64,000 nucleotides of DNA, taken from Natrinema zhouii. GTDB lineage: Archaea > Halobacteriota > Halobacteria > Halobacteriales > Natrialbaceae. Below the pieces are notes generated by a model, which worked only from the letters and a program-made list of their open reading frames with translations, made no database searches and was not told the DNA's origin. This document shows, in pieces, positions 25,742 through 35,289 of the stretch (position 1 is its first letter; every line of letters begins with the position of its first letter). The stretch lies in assembly GCF_013456555.2 (NCBI RefSeq), contig NZ_CP059154.1:806001-870000 (forward strand), given 5' to 3'. Made by a program: the position numbers and the translations under genes.

Positions 25742-27265
25742 ATGCGCGTGACACGTCACCTGTGGGGTTGTGTCTCTCTCGCCGGCTTTCTGGCCGCGCT
25801 CGCGGTCGTCCTCGAGCGTCCCCTCCTCTTGGCCGGTGTGGTGCTGATCGGCGCGTGGCTCCTCGCAGCCCAGTCCGCGTTTCTCGCCGCCCTCGAGCGG
25901 ACGCGGCGAGGGCTCTCTGTCACCCGGTCGATGCCGTCCTCGAGCGTCCGCACCGACGAATCGGTTCCGGTGACGCTCGCCGCGACGCTCGAAGACCCGG
26001 CCCCGCTGCATCTCGATGTCGACGCGGGACTACCGACGGCGACGAAGACGGCCGACGGTGACGCGACGACCGTCTCCGTCGAACCGGAGGCGACCGGTGC
26101 GGAGCGGACCGCGGTCGCGAGTTGGCCCGTCGTGGGGACTCACACGTTCGATCCAGCGCGGGTAACCGCGACCGACGGCCGCTTCCGCGAGACGTTCGCC
26201 GCGGGCGGTTCGCCGACGGTCTCGGTCGAGTCTCGAGGGCCGCAGGCGATCCACGTCGGCGAGGGCGGCGATCGGCTCACGAGCGTGTACGGCGAGCACG
26301 CGCTACGGCGATCGGGCCGCGGCCTCGAGCCGTCCGAACTCCGAGAACACGTTCCTGGCGACGCGGCCAAGCAGATCGACTGGAAAGCGACCGCGCGGCT
26401 CGCGACGCCGTACGTCCGCGAGTACGAGACCGAGACGACCCGCCGGACGCTCCTCGTGGTCGACCACCGACGGCCCCTCGCGTCCGGCCCGCCGGCGGAG
26501 ACGAAACTTGACTACCTCCGCGAAGTGATGCTCGCGACGGCCGAGAGCGCCCGCGACCGCAACGATCCGCTCGGGCTCCGCTGTGTGGGCGATCGCGGCG
26601 TGACGATCGATCTCGAGCCGGCCGCGACGGCAGAGGCGTACGCGACGATCCGGCGGGAACTCCTCGACATCGAGCCGACGCCCGCGGCGTCGTCACCGCA
26701 GGCCTCGGCCGCCCGTATGCGATCGCAGGCAACCGACGGCGGGCGCTCCGAGACGCCTCGAGCGTCGCGGGAAGACGCCGGCCCTTCCCCCTCGATCCAC
26801 GGCGGCCCGACGCGACGGACGGCCCGTCACTCGGTCCGGGACCTCGAGGGCGACACCGATCCGTTCGCCGAGACGCTTCGCCCGTTCTACGCGGAATCGC
26901 GGCGCGATCGCCGCCGGGCTCGAGACCGCCCGCTCTCCGACGCGGTCCGGACGTCGCTGACGTCGTCCCTGTCCGCGACGCGGACGATCGTCTTCACCGA
27001 CGATGCCGATCCGGCCGAGGTCCGCGAAACGGCCTCGCTGGCCAGACGGAACGACAGTGACGTCATGGTATTTCTCGCGCCGAGCGTCCTCTACGAGCCC
27101 GGCGGACTCGACGATATCGAGCAGGCCTACGAGCGCTACCGGGAGTTCGAGTCGCTCCGCCGTGACCTCAGCCGACTCGAGGGCGTCAGGGCGTTCGAGG
27201 TCGGACCCGCCGATCGACTCGGAACTGTCCTCGAAGCGGCGCGCGATCGAGGTGGTCGCCGGTGA
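25742..27265 (+). CDS. DUF58 domain protein
   Basis: A 507-residue protein with two N-terminal TM segments (residues 7-45), an extracytoplasmic or beta-rich stretch, and the DUF58 motif LREHVPGDAAKQIDWKATAR at about residues 199-218. TPYVREYETE and a von Willebrand A-like region with LLVVDHRRPL follow. DUF58 proteins are paired with MoxR ATPases across bacteria and archaea and are thought to help assemble or activate protein complexes. It overlaps the next gene by GTGA. The central region (about 310-390) is a long disordered insert rich in Arg, Ser and Asp. Confidence 0.85.
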   Translation: MRVTRHLWGCVSLAGFLAALAVVLERPLLLAGVVLIGAWLLAAQSAFLAALERTRRGLSVTRSMPSSSVRTDESVPVTLAATLEDPAPLHLDVDAGLPTATKTADGDATTVSVEPEATGAERTAVASWPVVGTHTFDPARVTATDGRFRETFAAGGSPTVSVESRGPQAIHVGEGGDRLTSVYGEHALRRSGRGLEPSELREHVPGDAAKQIDWKATARLATPYVREYETETTRRTLLVVDHRRPLASGPPAETKLDYLREVMLATAESARDRNDPLGLRCVGDRGVTIDLEPAATAEAYATIRRELLDIEPTPAASSPQASAARMRSQATDGGRSETPRASREDAGPSPSIHGGPTRRTARHSVRDLEGDTDPFAETLRPFYAESRRDRRRARDRPLSDAVRTSLTSSLSATRTIVFTDDADPAEVRETASLARRNDSDVMVFLAPSVLYEPGGLDDIEQAYERYREFESLRRDLSRLEGVRAFEVGPADRLGTVLEAARDRGGRR

Positions 27266-27912
27266 GTGAGCAGCCGACCGTGGCCGCCGAGTCGGCCGGA
27301 ACCCGCGAGACGGACGCGAGCGTTCGGGCCACCGTCGGCGGCCGGGCGACCGAACTCGACGCGCCGGCGATCGTCGCGCTTGCAGCGCTCGTCGGGGCGT
27401 TCTGGGTCGTCGCCGGATGGCCGGGGCTGATCGGTGGCGTCGCGACCGCCGCCGTCTGGTACGCGCTCGGGCCGCCGTACGCGGTGGCACTCGGCCACGT
27501 CGCGCTCGTCGTCTGCGTTCCCGCCGCGATCGATCCGATGTCGTTCGCGATCGTCGAGGCGGGGTTCGTGGCGCTCGTGCTCGCGTCGGCCCCCCGAACG
27601 GCGGCGACAGTGCCGATCCGGTACGTCGCGACCGCGCTCGCCAGCGCCGGTGCGCTCGCCGGGCTCGCCCGACTCGCGTTGGGTCCGGCGGGACAACCGC
27701 TGTGGGTGGCCGCCGCCGCGCTGCTCGCCGCAGTAGCCGGCGGCATGTACGGGCTCCACCGGTACGGGCTCGTCGTCGTCCTCGAGCGAGGAGCGATCGA
27801 TCGCGGCGAGTCACACCGGCGGACGACCGACGAATCGACGACCTTCGGCATGACCGACGGCGAGCGGTCAGTGCCAGACGGAACGACGTCCGACACAGAC
27901 ACTGAACGATGA
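27262..27912 (+). CDS. membrane protein of the MoxR/DUF58 locus (DUF7519-like)
   Basis: A 216-residue protein with about six TM segments between residues 35 and 175, rich in Ala, Val and Gly, and hydrophilic ends. GTG 27262 overlaps the DUF58 stop and its own stop overlaps the next ATG by four bases, so the three genes are translationally coupled. Proteins of this size and topology follow DUF58 in many haloarchaea. The family name is my best match by context and the function is unknown. Confidence 0.65.
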   Translation: MSEQPTVAAESAGTRETDASVRATVGGRATELDAPAIVALAALVGAFWVVAGWPGLIGGVATAAVWYALGPPYAVALGHVALVVCVPAAIDPMSFAIVEAGFVALVLASAPRTAATVPIRYVATALASAGALAGLARLALGPAGQPLWVAAAALLAAVAGGMYGLHRYGLVVVLERGAIDRGESHRRTTDESTTFGMTDGERSVPDGTTSDTDTER

Positions 27913-28802
27913 GCATGACAACCGACGATCCCGATCGAACCGACTCCCAGTCCTCGCCGACCGACGACACCGCTGTGCAGTCGTCTCAGGATCGAGCCGA
28001 GCTGGCCGCCAGAGCCGAACTCCTCGCCGAGGAGAACGCTCGGCTCCGGGACGAGTACGCCCGCGCCACCCGGGCGACGTACCGCCGCACCGCGCGGTGG
28101 CTCGCCGTCGTCGGCGCGCTCGCCGTCGTCGGCGGTTTCCTGTTCCCCGACGGGCGGGAGGTACTGTTTGCCCTCGGCGGCACCGGTCTGTTCGGCGGGA
28201 TACTCACCGCGTATCTCACCCCCGGGCGATTCGTCGCCGCCGACGTCGGCGAGTGCGTCTACGCCGCCGCCGCGACGAACGCGGCGGCCCTGATCGACGA
28301 CCTCGCCCTCCGCGACGAGCGCCTCTATCTCCCAGGGAGCGACGGCGCGTCCGTCCGGATGTTCGTCCCACAGCGAGCGGAATACGAACTTCCCGACGAC
28401 CGATCGGGGCCGATCGTCACCCAAGCGGCCGAGCGGGGGCTCGTCCTCGAGCCGACCGGTGGGCGACTCTTCGCCGAGTTCGAGCGCACGCTCGGCGAGC
28501 CGCTTCCGGCCGAGCCGTCGGCCGCCGCGACGGCTCTCGCCGACGCGGTCGTCGAACAGTTCGAGCTCGCGCGGCGCGCGGAGCCGGCGGTCGACGCTGA
28601 CGACGGTCGCCTCACGGTCGCGATCGACTCGAGCGCGTTCGGCGACGTCGACAGAGTCGACCATCCCGTCGCCTCGTTTCTCGCGGTCGGCGTCGCCGAG
28701 GCCCTCGATCAGCCGATCGAACTCGCGATCGACGCGGGCGAGACGCCCGACGAGTGGCTGATCACCTGCCGCTGGGACCGAGCGGACGAGAGAACGGAGT
28801 GA
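27909..28802 (+). CDS. hypothetical membrane-associated protein of the MoxR/DUF58 locus (DUF7982-like)
   Basis: A 297-residue protein. A coiled-coil-like segment at residues 25-55 (RAELLAEENARLRDEYARAT) comes just before two TM segments at about 62-98. A soluble alpha/beta domain follows with LYLPGSDGASVRMFVPQRAE, LVLEPTGGRLFAEFERTLGE and an acidic C-terminus. It starts at ATGA overlapping the previous stop. The context implies it works with DUF58 and MoxR at the membrane; no catalytic residues are recognised. Confidence 0.65.
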   Translation: MSMTTDDPDRTDSQSSPTDDTAVQSSQDRAELAARAELLAEENARLRDEYARATRATYRRTARWLAVVGALAVVGGFLFPDGREVLFALGGTGLFGGILTAYLTPGRFVAADVGECVYAAAATNAAALIDDLALRDERLYLPGSDGASVRMFVPQRAEYELPDDRSGPIVTQAAERGLVLEPTGGRLFAEFERTLGEPLPAEPSAAATALADAVVEQFELARRAEPAVDADDGRLTVAIDSSAFGDVDRVDHPVASFLAVGVAEALDQPIELAIDAGETPDEWLITCRWDRADERTE

Positions 28803-28856
28803 ACACGGTCCGAATACTAATCGATACTCGCGATCCGACCCGCGATGCAGCGCGGG

Positions 28857-29915
28857 TTACGGTTGCTCAGAACTGTCGACGCCATCACGGCCGTCGCTGA
28901 CCGCTTTCTGTTTGTTTGCATTGTCGATCACCGGAACATCGACCGACTCGAGGATGTCCGCGATGACGTCGTCCGCGGTGACGTCACCGAGTTCGGCGTC
29001 GGCGGACAGCACGAGCCGATGGATCAGCGTCGGTTCGGCTAGCGCTTTCACGTCGTCGGGAATGACGTACTCGCGGCCGTGGATCGCGGCCCGCGCTTTC
29101 GAGACGTCGAGGTACGCGAGCGTCGCCCGCGGCGAGGCACCGTGAGCGACGTCGGGGTGATCCCGCGTCGCGCCGACGAGATCGACGAGATACTCCTTGA
29201 CGGGTGCGGCGACGTGGACGGACGCGGTACGCTCGCGAGCCGCGAGGAGGTCCTCGCGGCTGACGACCTGCTCGACCGCGCCCGGTCCGAGCGTCGGCTC
29301 GTCATCGAAGCGATCGACGAGTTTCAGTTCGTCGTCTTCGTCGGGGAGCTCCATTCGGTGTTTCAACTGGAATCGATCGCGTTGGGCCTCCGGCAGTTCG
29401 AAGACCCCTTCCATCTCGATCGGGTTCTGCGTCGCGATCACCATGAACGGCGTCGGCAGTTCGAGCGTCTTCCCGCCGATAGTGACGTGGCGCTCCTGCA
29501 TGGCCTCGAGCAGGGCGCTCTGGGTCTTCGGCGTCGCGCGGTTGATCTCGTCGGCGACGATCACGTTCGCGAAGACCGGGCCGCGCTGGAGTTCGAACGT
29601 CTCCTTGTTCTCGCGGTAGATCTCCGTCCCCGTAATGTCCGCTGGGAGGATGTCCGGCGTCATCTGGACGCGGTTGTGCTCAAGCCCGCTTGCTCGCACG
29701 AAGAGGTCCGCGAGCGTCGTCTTCGCCACGCCGGGGACCCCCTCGAGGAGGAGGTGTCCTCGCGTCAACATGGCGATCGTGAGTAGTTCGACCGCGTCGT
29801 CGTTGCCGACGAGGACGCGGTCGATCTCCGCGCACAGTGCGTCGTGAATCGTCGCCGGATCGACTGGACTAGCGTCGTCGGATCGTGGATCGTTTTCGTT
29901 CATTCGTCGTGTCAT
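28857..29915 (-). CDS. MoxR family AAA+ ATPase
   Basis: A 352-residue AAA+ ATPase of the MoxR (AAA_3) group. Walker A is GVPGVAKTTLADLF, Walker B is NVIVADEINRATPKTQSALL, sensor 1 is FMVIATQNPIEMEGVFELPE and the arginine-containing region is EAQRDRFQLK. The C-terminal lid has GASPRATLAYLDVSKARAAI. MoxR ATPases act as chaperones for DUF58/VWA partners. Start ATG 29915; ATG 29903 is also possible. It is read on the minus strand after DUF4350 and converges with the DUF58 trio, so both halves of the system face each other. Confidence 0.93.
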   Translation of the reverse strand: MTRRMNENDPRSDDASPVDPATIHDALCAEIDRVLVGNDDAVELLTIAMLTRGHLLLEGVPGVAKTTLADLFVRASGLEHNRVQMTPDILPADITGTEIYRENKETFELQRGPVFANVIVADEINRATPKTQSALLEAMQERHVTIGGKTLELPTPFMVIATQNPIEMEGVFELPEAQRDRFQLKHRMELPDEDDELKLVDRFDDEPTLGPGAVEQVVSREDLLAARERTASVHVAAPVKEYLVDLVGATRDHPDVAHGASPRATLAYLDVSKARAAIHGREYVIPDDVKALAEPTLIHRLVLSADAELGDVTADDVIADILESVDVPVIDNANKQKAVSDGRDGVDSSEQP

Positions 29916-29933
29916 GGGTTGGTGGTGACTCGG

Positions 29934-31058
29934 TCAGTCGCTATCGTCGCGGTTCCTGCCCCCTATCACGCGCCGAATCTGATCGTCATCCCAATCGGGA
30001 TGGCGCTGTCGGAGGATCGCCACCCGCTCTTCGTCGGACAGGAGCGAGTCCGAACGGTGTCGCTCTCGAGGAGCGTCCCCGGAGCGGTCGCCCGAGCCCA
30101 GTCGCCGGACGCGGGCTCCAATCGAGCGAACGCGTTGGCTGGACAGCGCCGCGATCGCAGCGATGCCGCCGGCCCCGATCAGCGCCTGAAGGGGTCGGAC
30201 GGAACGGACCGTCAGGACCGCCGCAGCCAGCGGCGGAATATCGGAAACGTGCGAGACGTCCAGCAGGACGCGATCGTTGCCCTCGTACAGTTCACGGACG
30301 AACCGCTCGTTGTCCGAGCGGGTATACATCGAGTTGATCACGATGCTCGGATCTCCAATCACGACGACCTCCCCGCTGCTGACGTTTTCGACGGTCGCGA
30401 CCGGGTACGAACCGAGTTCGGCCTCCTGTCCGAGACGCTCGTCGTCTTCTGTGAGGTAGGAGACGTTACTCGTTTCGGCGAGTACCGTCGTGTTCTCCGA
30501 ACCCGGCTCGACCGCCGTCGCGTAGTTGAGCGTCAACCGGTCGACGCCGGTGGTCATCGAGTGGTTCTCGACGCCGGTCGCGACCGGCATCGCTGGCCCG
30601 CCGTCGTGGTTGTACTCGTCGCGCACCAGTCTCCCGTCCACACGGGCATCGGCACCGACGTCCGCGAGCAGCGAGTTGCCGTTCTCACCGAAGCTCTCGA
30701 GGACGACAAGCGTGCCTCCGCTCTCGACATACTCCCTGATCCGCGCCGCGTCCTCGTCCGCGTACGGTTCGTCCGGCGCGACGACGAACGCGACGGTTCC
30801 GTTGGCGGCGGACTCGTTCGCGAACGCCTCGTACCTGGCCGCGTCCCGGACGAGTTCGCTCTCGACGGCGGGATCGTCCTCGAGCGAATCGCTGAGGTCG
30901 GTCGTCCCGTCCCACGAGGGATTGTACGGACTGAACGCCGCCGCGGACGTGGCCGCGAGGACGCCCAGCGCGACGACGGTCGCCACGGCGAGCGCGACCA
31001 GCAACGCGCGAGGCCAGACGACCTCCCCGTCTTTCAGGACGCCGGCGTGCCAAGTCAC
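29934..31058 (-). CDS. DUF4350 domain protein
   Basis: A 374-residue protein with an N-terminal TM segment (LLVALAVATVVALGVLAATS), a Rossmann-like DUF4350 domain (SGGTLVVLESFGENGNSLLA; VENVSSGEVVVIGDPSIVIN), a second TM at about residues 285-315, and a basic cytosolic tail ending in a repeat-like DDDQIRRVIGGRNRDDSD. DUF4350 proteins accompany MoxR in haloarchaea. The gene is 18 bases upstream of moxR and 73 downstream of the small membrane protein gene, so the three form one transcript. Confidence 0.85.
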   Translation of the reverse strand: MTWHAGVLKDGEVVWPRALLVALAVATVVALGVLAATSAAAFSPYNPSWDGTTDLSDSLEDDPAVESELVRDAARYEAFANESAANGTVAFVVAPDEPYADEDAARIREYVESGGTLVVLESFGENGNSLLADVGADARVDGRLVRDEYNHDGGPAMPVATGVENHSMTTGVDRLTLNYATAVEPGSENTTVLAETSNVSYLTEDDERLGQEAELGSYPVATVENVSSGEVVVIGDPSIVINSMYTRSDNERFVRELYEGNDRVLLDVSHVSDIPPLAAAVLTVRSVRPLQALIGAGGIAAIAALSSQRVRSIGARVRRLGSGDRSGDAPRERHRSDSLLSDEERVAILRQRHPDWDDDQIRRVIGGRNRDDSD

Positions 31059-31131
31059 GGGATCAACCCCGATCGCGTCGATAGTCGTGTGACACCGGCA
31101 GGAAACCAGACGAACGCCGCTCGAGCGTCGG

Positions 31132-31413
31132 TCACCACGGGATCACCTCTGGCGGGAGCAGCCCCATGATTCGATGGAGTGTGAGGGCGGCGAACCCGAC
31201 CAACCCGAGTAGTGTGAGCCACCGCAGGCGGACCCGCCACTCCGGCGTCACGTTGACCGGTGCCGTGAGCTCGGTGACGACGAGCAGTCCGAGCAGTGAG
31301 AGGACGAAAAAGAACTCGTACGAGAGCGAACCGAGCAGCGAGAGGACGAGCACCGTCGCTACCATCCACGCGAGTTGGCTGTGGACGAATCGCATCCGTC
31401 GCGAGGTCGCCAT
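31132..31413 (-). CDS. small membrane protein, first gene of the moxR unit
   Basis: A 93-residue protein with three hydrophobic stretches (about residues 12-30, 32-48 and 63-80) and a Pro-rich end (MGLLPPEVIPW). The start at ATG 31413 is set by a strong TATA element centred 27 bases upstream; an open frame extending to 31566 crosses that promoter and is rejected. It leads the operon with DUF4350 and moxR. The function is not known. Confidence 0.65.
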   Translation of the reverse strand: MATSRRMRFVHSQLAWMVATVLVLSLLGSLSYEFFFVLSLLGLLVVTELTAPVNVTPEWRVRLRWLTLLGLVGFAALTLHRIMGLLPPEVIPW

Positions 31414-31433
31414 CCACCGTCCGTACCCCGATT

Positions 31434-31445
31434 GGGTATATAAAC
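31434..31445 (-). promoter_or_regulatory. TATA element of the moxR operon
   Basis: On the minus strand GTTTATATACCC is centred about 27 bases before ATG 31413. This is one of the clearest archaeal TATA boxes in the window and implies a leaderless mRNA. Confidence 0.7.
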
Positions 31446-31566
31446 ATACAGCAAGTAATTCGGGATACGGAACTCGTATCGATTCGCCGTTCCCGTTCCT
31501 GGTACTGCAATCGTTACGTTCGTTAGGATCGCTGTTCCAATCGGAATTCCCCATAGTTATTGCCAC

Positions 31567-32257
31567 CGTTACTTTTCACATACGATGCGTAGCAGACCCC
31601 TTCAGCCTCGAAACGATCGATGGGTAGAGGGCCACCGCAGATGAGTCGTCGATTCGGCTGTTCGAAACTCTGGGCCAGTGAATTACATTCATATAGGTGT
31701 AATATAACGTGGTGTCTGATTCCACACCGCACTGAGAGAGTTACATGAATTCGGTACGGCAGGCCACGAATGAAATGAGTGCTCGAGTGAGTATTCAATT
31801 CTATGTGACACACCTCCACGAGCGACGGAAGCGAAACGGCATCAATCGTCGCAACGGTCAATACGCAGGACGCCTGTCCTTGACGGGCCGCCGGTTTCGG
31901 TCGGCGCTTGTCAGATTCGGTGAGTGGAGATGTCCGGTTTGGGGTCTCCCGTACGACACTGCACCCGCTGTCCCAAGACATGGTCACCTATCCATGATTG
32001 ATGAACGATAACCATTGAGGTCGACTACCGGCGATGGCTTGGTATTCAGACACCTTTCCGTCGTATAACTGGTCTTCAGCGAACATAGGCCTCAATCTCA
32101 CTGGAGATGTCTTTTATCGATTCCTATTCTTACAGCCATATGGATGTAATGTACCGGACGTTATTATGAGACCCCACCGCACTTTGTTCAGTATTACATA
32201 ACAGATGGATTTTCTCGAAAAACGTGAGACAGGTCCCTGTTCGAGTGGAAACGGAAA
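31567..32257. other. about 700 bases without a recognised gene
   Basis: The stretch is AT-richer than its surroundings and contains one long minus-strand frame (31987-31523) with no family resemblance and unusual composition. No repeat or RNA gene was recognised. It is probably decayed DNA of an accessory region. Confidence 0.35.
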
Positions 32258-32530
32258 ATTCGATCCCGGCGAATCGGTCGTCAGTTCGGTTCGATCGCCG
32301 ACGTAGAACCGGTACTCTCCCGCTTCGAGGACGTGTCCCTGGCCGGGAACAGAGTAGCCGAACGTAGACGGGGCAATCTCGACTTCTGAGGTGTCGCCGA
32401 TTCGCGTGCGTTAGTTTGGCCCGCTCGAACCCGACGAGTAACCGTTCGGGCCTGACGCGCAAGGCGTGCGTCTGCGTCGCGTACACCTGTACGGTCTCCT
32501 GATCGGACGCGAATCGCCTGGCGTCGGTCG
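32258..32530 (-). pseudogene. frameshifted relic resembling a GH3 beta-glucosidase Fn3-like C-terminal domain
   Basis: Minus-strand codons read FASDQETVQVYATQTHALRV, then LLVGFERAKL. After one frameshift (near 32410) they read IGDTSEVEIAPSTFGYSVPG and HVLEAGEYRFYVGDRTEL. The series LxGFxRxxL, (G)xTxxVxxxxxxxxxxF and LExGEYxFxVG is the pattern of the fibronectin III-like domain that ends GH3 beta-glucosidases. Only about 85 codons remain and no catalytic domain is present. It sits 230 bases from an intact xylanase gene, which suggests a once larger polysaccharide-degradation cluster. Confidence 0.4.
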
Positions 32531-32761
32531 TTAGACACCGACGATACAGGTTATATTTACTATATGTGTAGTTGGATAGCTTTTATTACTAATAACCATA
32601 TACTATGGGTCGTGGTATCAAATTACCATGAATAACGAAATGCGGTAGATCGACTGCTGATGAACCAGCTAACGACGGGTAGGATGCCGACCTGGACCGT
32701 CGAAAATCGAGGAGAATCGGCTCGAATAACAACGTGACTACATAACGATCACCACAGAACG

Positions 32762-34051
32762 ATGACGAACGACGATACACGCGACACGGGAGTACTGACG
32801 GACGAACTGAACGATATCGAAGCACTCGAGGACTCGACGGACGCCAACGGGCCGAACGAGACCGAAGTGGTCGGCGAGGAAGACAGCGGCCTGCGCGAGA
32901 TCGACCGGCGCAATTACATGAAAGCGGTCTCGGCCACCGCAGTAGCTGGCCTCGGCGTTGGAGCCGTGGCGTCCCCGGCCGCCGCCGCCCGGGACGTCAC
33001 TTCGAACGAGACCGGTACCCACGACGGGTACTACTACTCGTTCTGGACCGACTCCGAGGGGACGGTCACCATGACGCTGGAATCCGGCGGTGACTACAGC
33101 GTCGAGTGGAACGACACGGGCAACTTCGTCTGCGGCAAGGGCTGGGAGACCGGCGCGCGCAGGACCGTGGACTACTCGGCCAACTACAACCCGTCCGGCA
33201 ACTCGTATCTGTGCCTGTACGGGTGGACGACGGATCCGCTGGTGGAGTACTACGTCATCGAGAACCACGGAAGCTACCGGCCCGAGCACGACTACAAGGG
33301 CACGGTCAACACCGATGGCGGTACCTACGACATCTACGAGTCCCTGCGCGAGAACAAGCCCTCCATCGAGGGCGAGGCGACGTTCCCGCAGTACTGGAGC
33401 GTCCGCCAGAACACGCGGTCGAGCGGGACCATCACCGCCGGTAACCACTTCGACGCGTGGGAGAGCAACGGCATGAACATGGGTAGCCACGACTACCAGA
33501 TCCTGGCGACCGAGGGCTACCAGAGCAGCGGGAGCGCCAGCGTCACGGTCGGAAGCTCCGGCGGTGGCGGTGGAGGCGGTGGCGGAGACGACGGCGGCGA
33601 CAGCGGCGGTTCCACCGGCTCCGTCGCGACCGGCACCTACCGAATTACCAACGTCAACAGCGGCAAGGTGTTCGACGTCGCGAACTCCTCCACCGAGGAT
33701 GGCGCCAACGTCCAGCAGTACTCCTACGGCGGGGGGTCGAACCAGCAGTGGAACGTCGAGGACACCGGCAACGGCGTCTACCGCATCGAGAACGTCAACA
33801 GCGGCAAAGTGCTTGATGTCGCGAACTCCTCCACCGAGGACGGCGCCAACGTCCAGCAGTACTCGGACGGCAGCGGTGACAACCAACGCTTCTATCTGCA
33901 CGACCAGGGCAGCGGCGAGTACCACGTTCAGCCGGTTCACAGCGAGAAGGCGATCAACATCGCGGACTCGTCGACCGAAGACGGCGCCAACGTCCAGCAG
34001 TACGATTGGCATGGCGGCGACAACCAGCTCTGGACCTTCGATTCGGTGTAG
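32762..34051 (+). CDS. Tat-exported GH11 endo-1,4-beta-xylanase with ricin-type CBM13 domain
   Basis: A 429-residue secreted enzyme that cuts the beta-1,4-xylan backbone. An acidic leader is followed by a Tat signal ([20 protein letters not shown]) ending near ASPAAAA. The GH11 jelly-roll spans about residues 85-262. The nucleophile Glu lies in [12 protein letters not shown] and the acid/base Glu in [12 protein letters not shown]; the thumb sequence has [14 protein letters not shown] Gly/Asp/Ser linker (about 263-285) leads to a ricin B-like CBM13 domain with three repeats, each containing [11 protein letters not shown]. Both catalytic Glu residues are present, so it should be active. Confidence 0.9.
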   Translation: MTNDDTRDTGVLTDELNDIEALEDSTDANGPNETEVVGEEDSGLREIDRRNYMKAVSATAVAGLGVGAVASPAAAARDVTSNETGTHDGYYYSFWTDSEGTVTMTLESGGDYSVEWNDTGNFVCGKGWETGARRTVDYSANYNPSGNSYLCLYGWTTDPLVEYYVIENHGSYRPEHDYKGTVNTDGGTYDIYESLRENKPSIEGEATFPQYWSVRQNTRSSGTITAGNHFDAWESNGMNMGSHDYQILATEGYQSSGSASVTVGSSGGGGGGGGGDDGGDSGGSTGSVATGTYRITNVNSGKVFDVANSSTEDGANVQQYSYGGGSNQQWNVEDTGNGVYRIENVNSGKVLDVANSSTEDGANVQQYSDGSGDNQRFYLHDQGSGEYHVQPVHSEKAINIADSSTEDGANVQQYDWHGGDNQLWTFDSV

Positions 34052-34536
34052 ACGGAAAACGCCCTCTGCGTCCGGCTTTTCGCCGGGTCCTCGAGATGTT
34101 TTCTTTCAGTTCGACCGTAACGATCCCGGCCTTGAGTATTCGACCGTTCGCCGTGAACGCTACTGGAGGACGCCCAGAATGGGCCGTCGATGCCGATAGA
34201 TAGTCTCGAATGCCGCTTCCTATACTCACCACAGACCCCTCGAGATCGAGGGGCGAGACGTTGAATACCGGCGCGATCAACGCCGGCAACGAGAACAATA
34301 GCCATTCGGAAGAGTTGATTTCGTAGCGGAATTCGGGACGAAAACCGGACTGTTCGCGATGTGTCCAATCGATCAACCGTGAGGACATTGACTTCTGGCA
34401 AGGCCGTCGTTATACTTGTGGATGAACTACAGTAGTTTCAAATTATACGAGGTATTTAATGCAAATAATAAGGCATAGGGGTCGTATAGTTAGCGTGGTT
34501 TGAGAAGTGAGCAGGTCGTAGAGCTAGTTTGGACCA
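34052..34536. other. intergenic stretch after the xylanase gene
   Basis: Nearly 490 bases contain only short frames antisense to or extending from the xylanase gene. No family, repeat or RNA gene was recognised. The right end leads into an IS6-type relic. Confidence 0.35.
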
Positions 34537-35227
34537 ATGCTCGCAGACCTGCTCAGCGAGTGCTATGCGGCGGAATTTGATTATCCTTGGGAACGGAGCA
34601 GACGGAGACGCCCGTCAGGGCGTTCGGCGTCCATCTCCCCGCGACCGGTTGTTCGGCTTCGAGAGACACAAGCAATTCTTCGCTTGCTCGGCGTTGAACG
34701 CTCTCATCACGCAATCTGGAACTGGGTACATCGGCTGGCTGACAGCGTATCAGATCCGCCGACGTTCACAAGAGCGAAGATTTCGTGCGGCCCATCAGAA
34801 CGCTTCGCGTTCTGAGGACGGCGAAGCCGTCGCGGGTTGCTATTGATAAGAATACTGCTAAGACCAGCGGCAAATGGCCTTGTGTATATGTTGCAATAAA
34901 ACTCGACTCACGGCTGATTCTCGATGTCGCAGTCTTCGGACGACAAGACACCGACCCAGCCGCTGCGTTCTGCATAAATTGACCGAGAAACACGATCGCT
35001 CCGACACTGTGCTTCTCGTTGGTGACTACGGCTATCTGACTGCACTCTCTCGATTAGAGTTGAGCAGTCAGCTCGACTATATCGACCGAAAACCATATCG
35101 AAAAGTGATTTCACACCCTCAAATGCATGTCAACCGCTTCCATAACTTGTGGATGGCCAGTCGGGCGAGCGTCAGAGAATAGATTGAGAAGACCGTACAC
35201 TACTATAACACTCAACGGCAGTACTAG
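34537..35227 (+). pseudogene. degenerate IS6 family transposase
   Basis: The transposase is spread over several frames. The N-terminus from 34537 has MLADLLSECYAAEFDYPWER, then RETQAILRLLGVERSHHAIW and NWVHRLADSVSDPP. About 34870-34975 encodes LDSRLILDVAVFGRQDTDPA, and from 34980 a third frame has LTEKHDRSDTVLLVGDYGYL followed by RFHNLWMASRASVRE. An in-frame stop separates this from the end, VHYYNTQRQY. This order (HTH, DDE core, HNxWVGSRASVRE, HYYN) is the IS6 layout, but frameshifts and stops make it inactive. Confidence 0.75.
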
Positions 35228-35289
35228 TCAATCAACTGATGCACGCCAGCGGAGGTGCTAAACTAGACAGTGCCGGCAGAAGAATCGAT

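Noticed and set aside
26693..27970. 425-codon minus-strand frame antisense to DUF58 and the following gene
   Set aside because: Arg/Ser-rich translation typical of GC-rich shadow frames; the plus-strand frames have clear family motifs.
29844..31169. 441-codon plus-strand frame opposite DUF4350 and moxR
   Set aside because: Shadow frame; the opposite strand carries a TATA box, overlaps and known domains.
32738..34012. 424-codon minus-strand frame opposite the xylanase gene
   Set aside because: Repetitive Val/Ala/Leu translation arises from the ricin repeats and acidic codons on the other strand.
33655..34030. Tandem nucleotide repeat, considered as CRISPR-like or satellite
   Set aside because: It is the in-frame triple repeat of the CBM13 domain in the xylanase gene.
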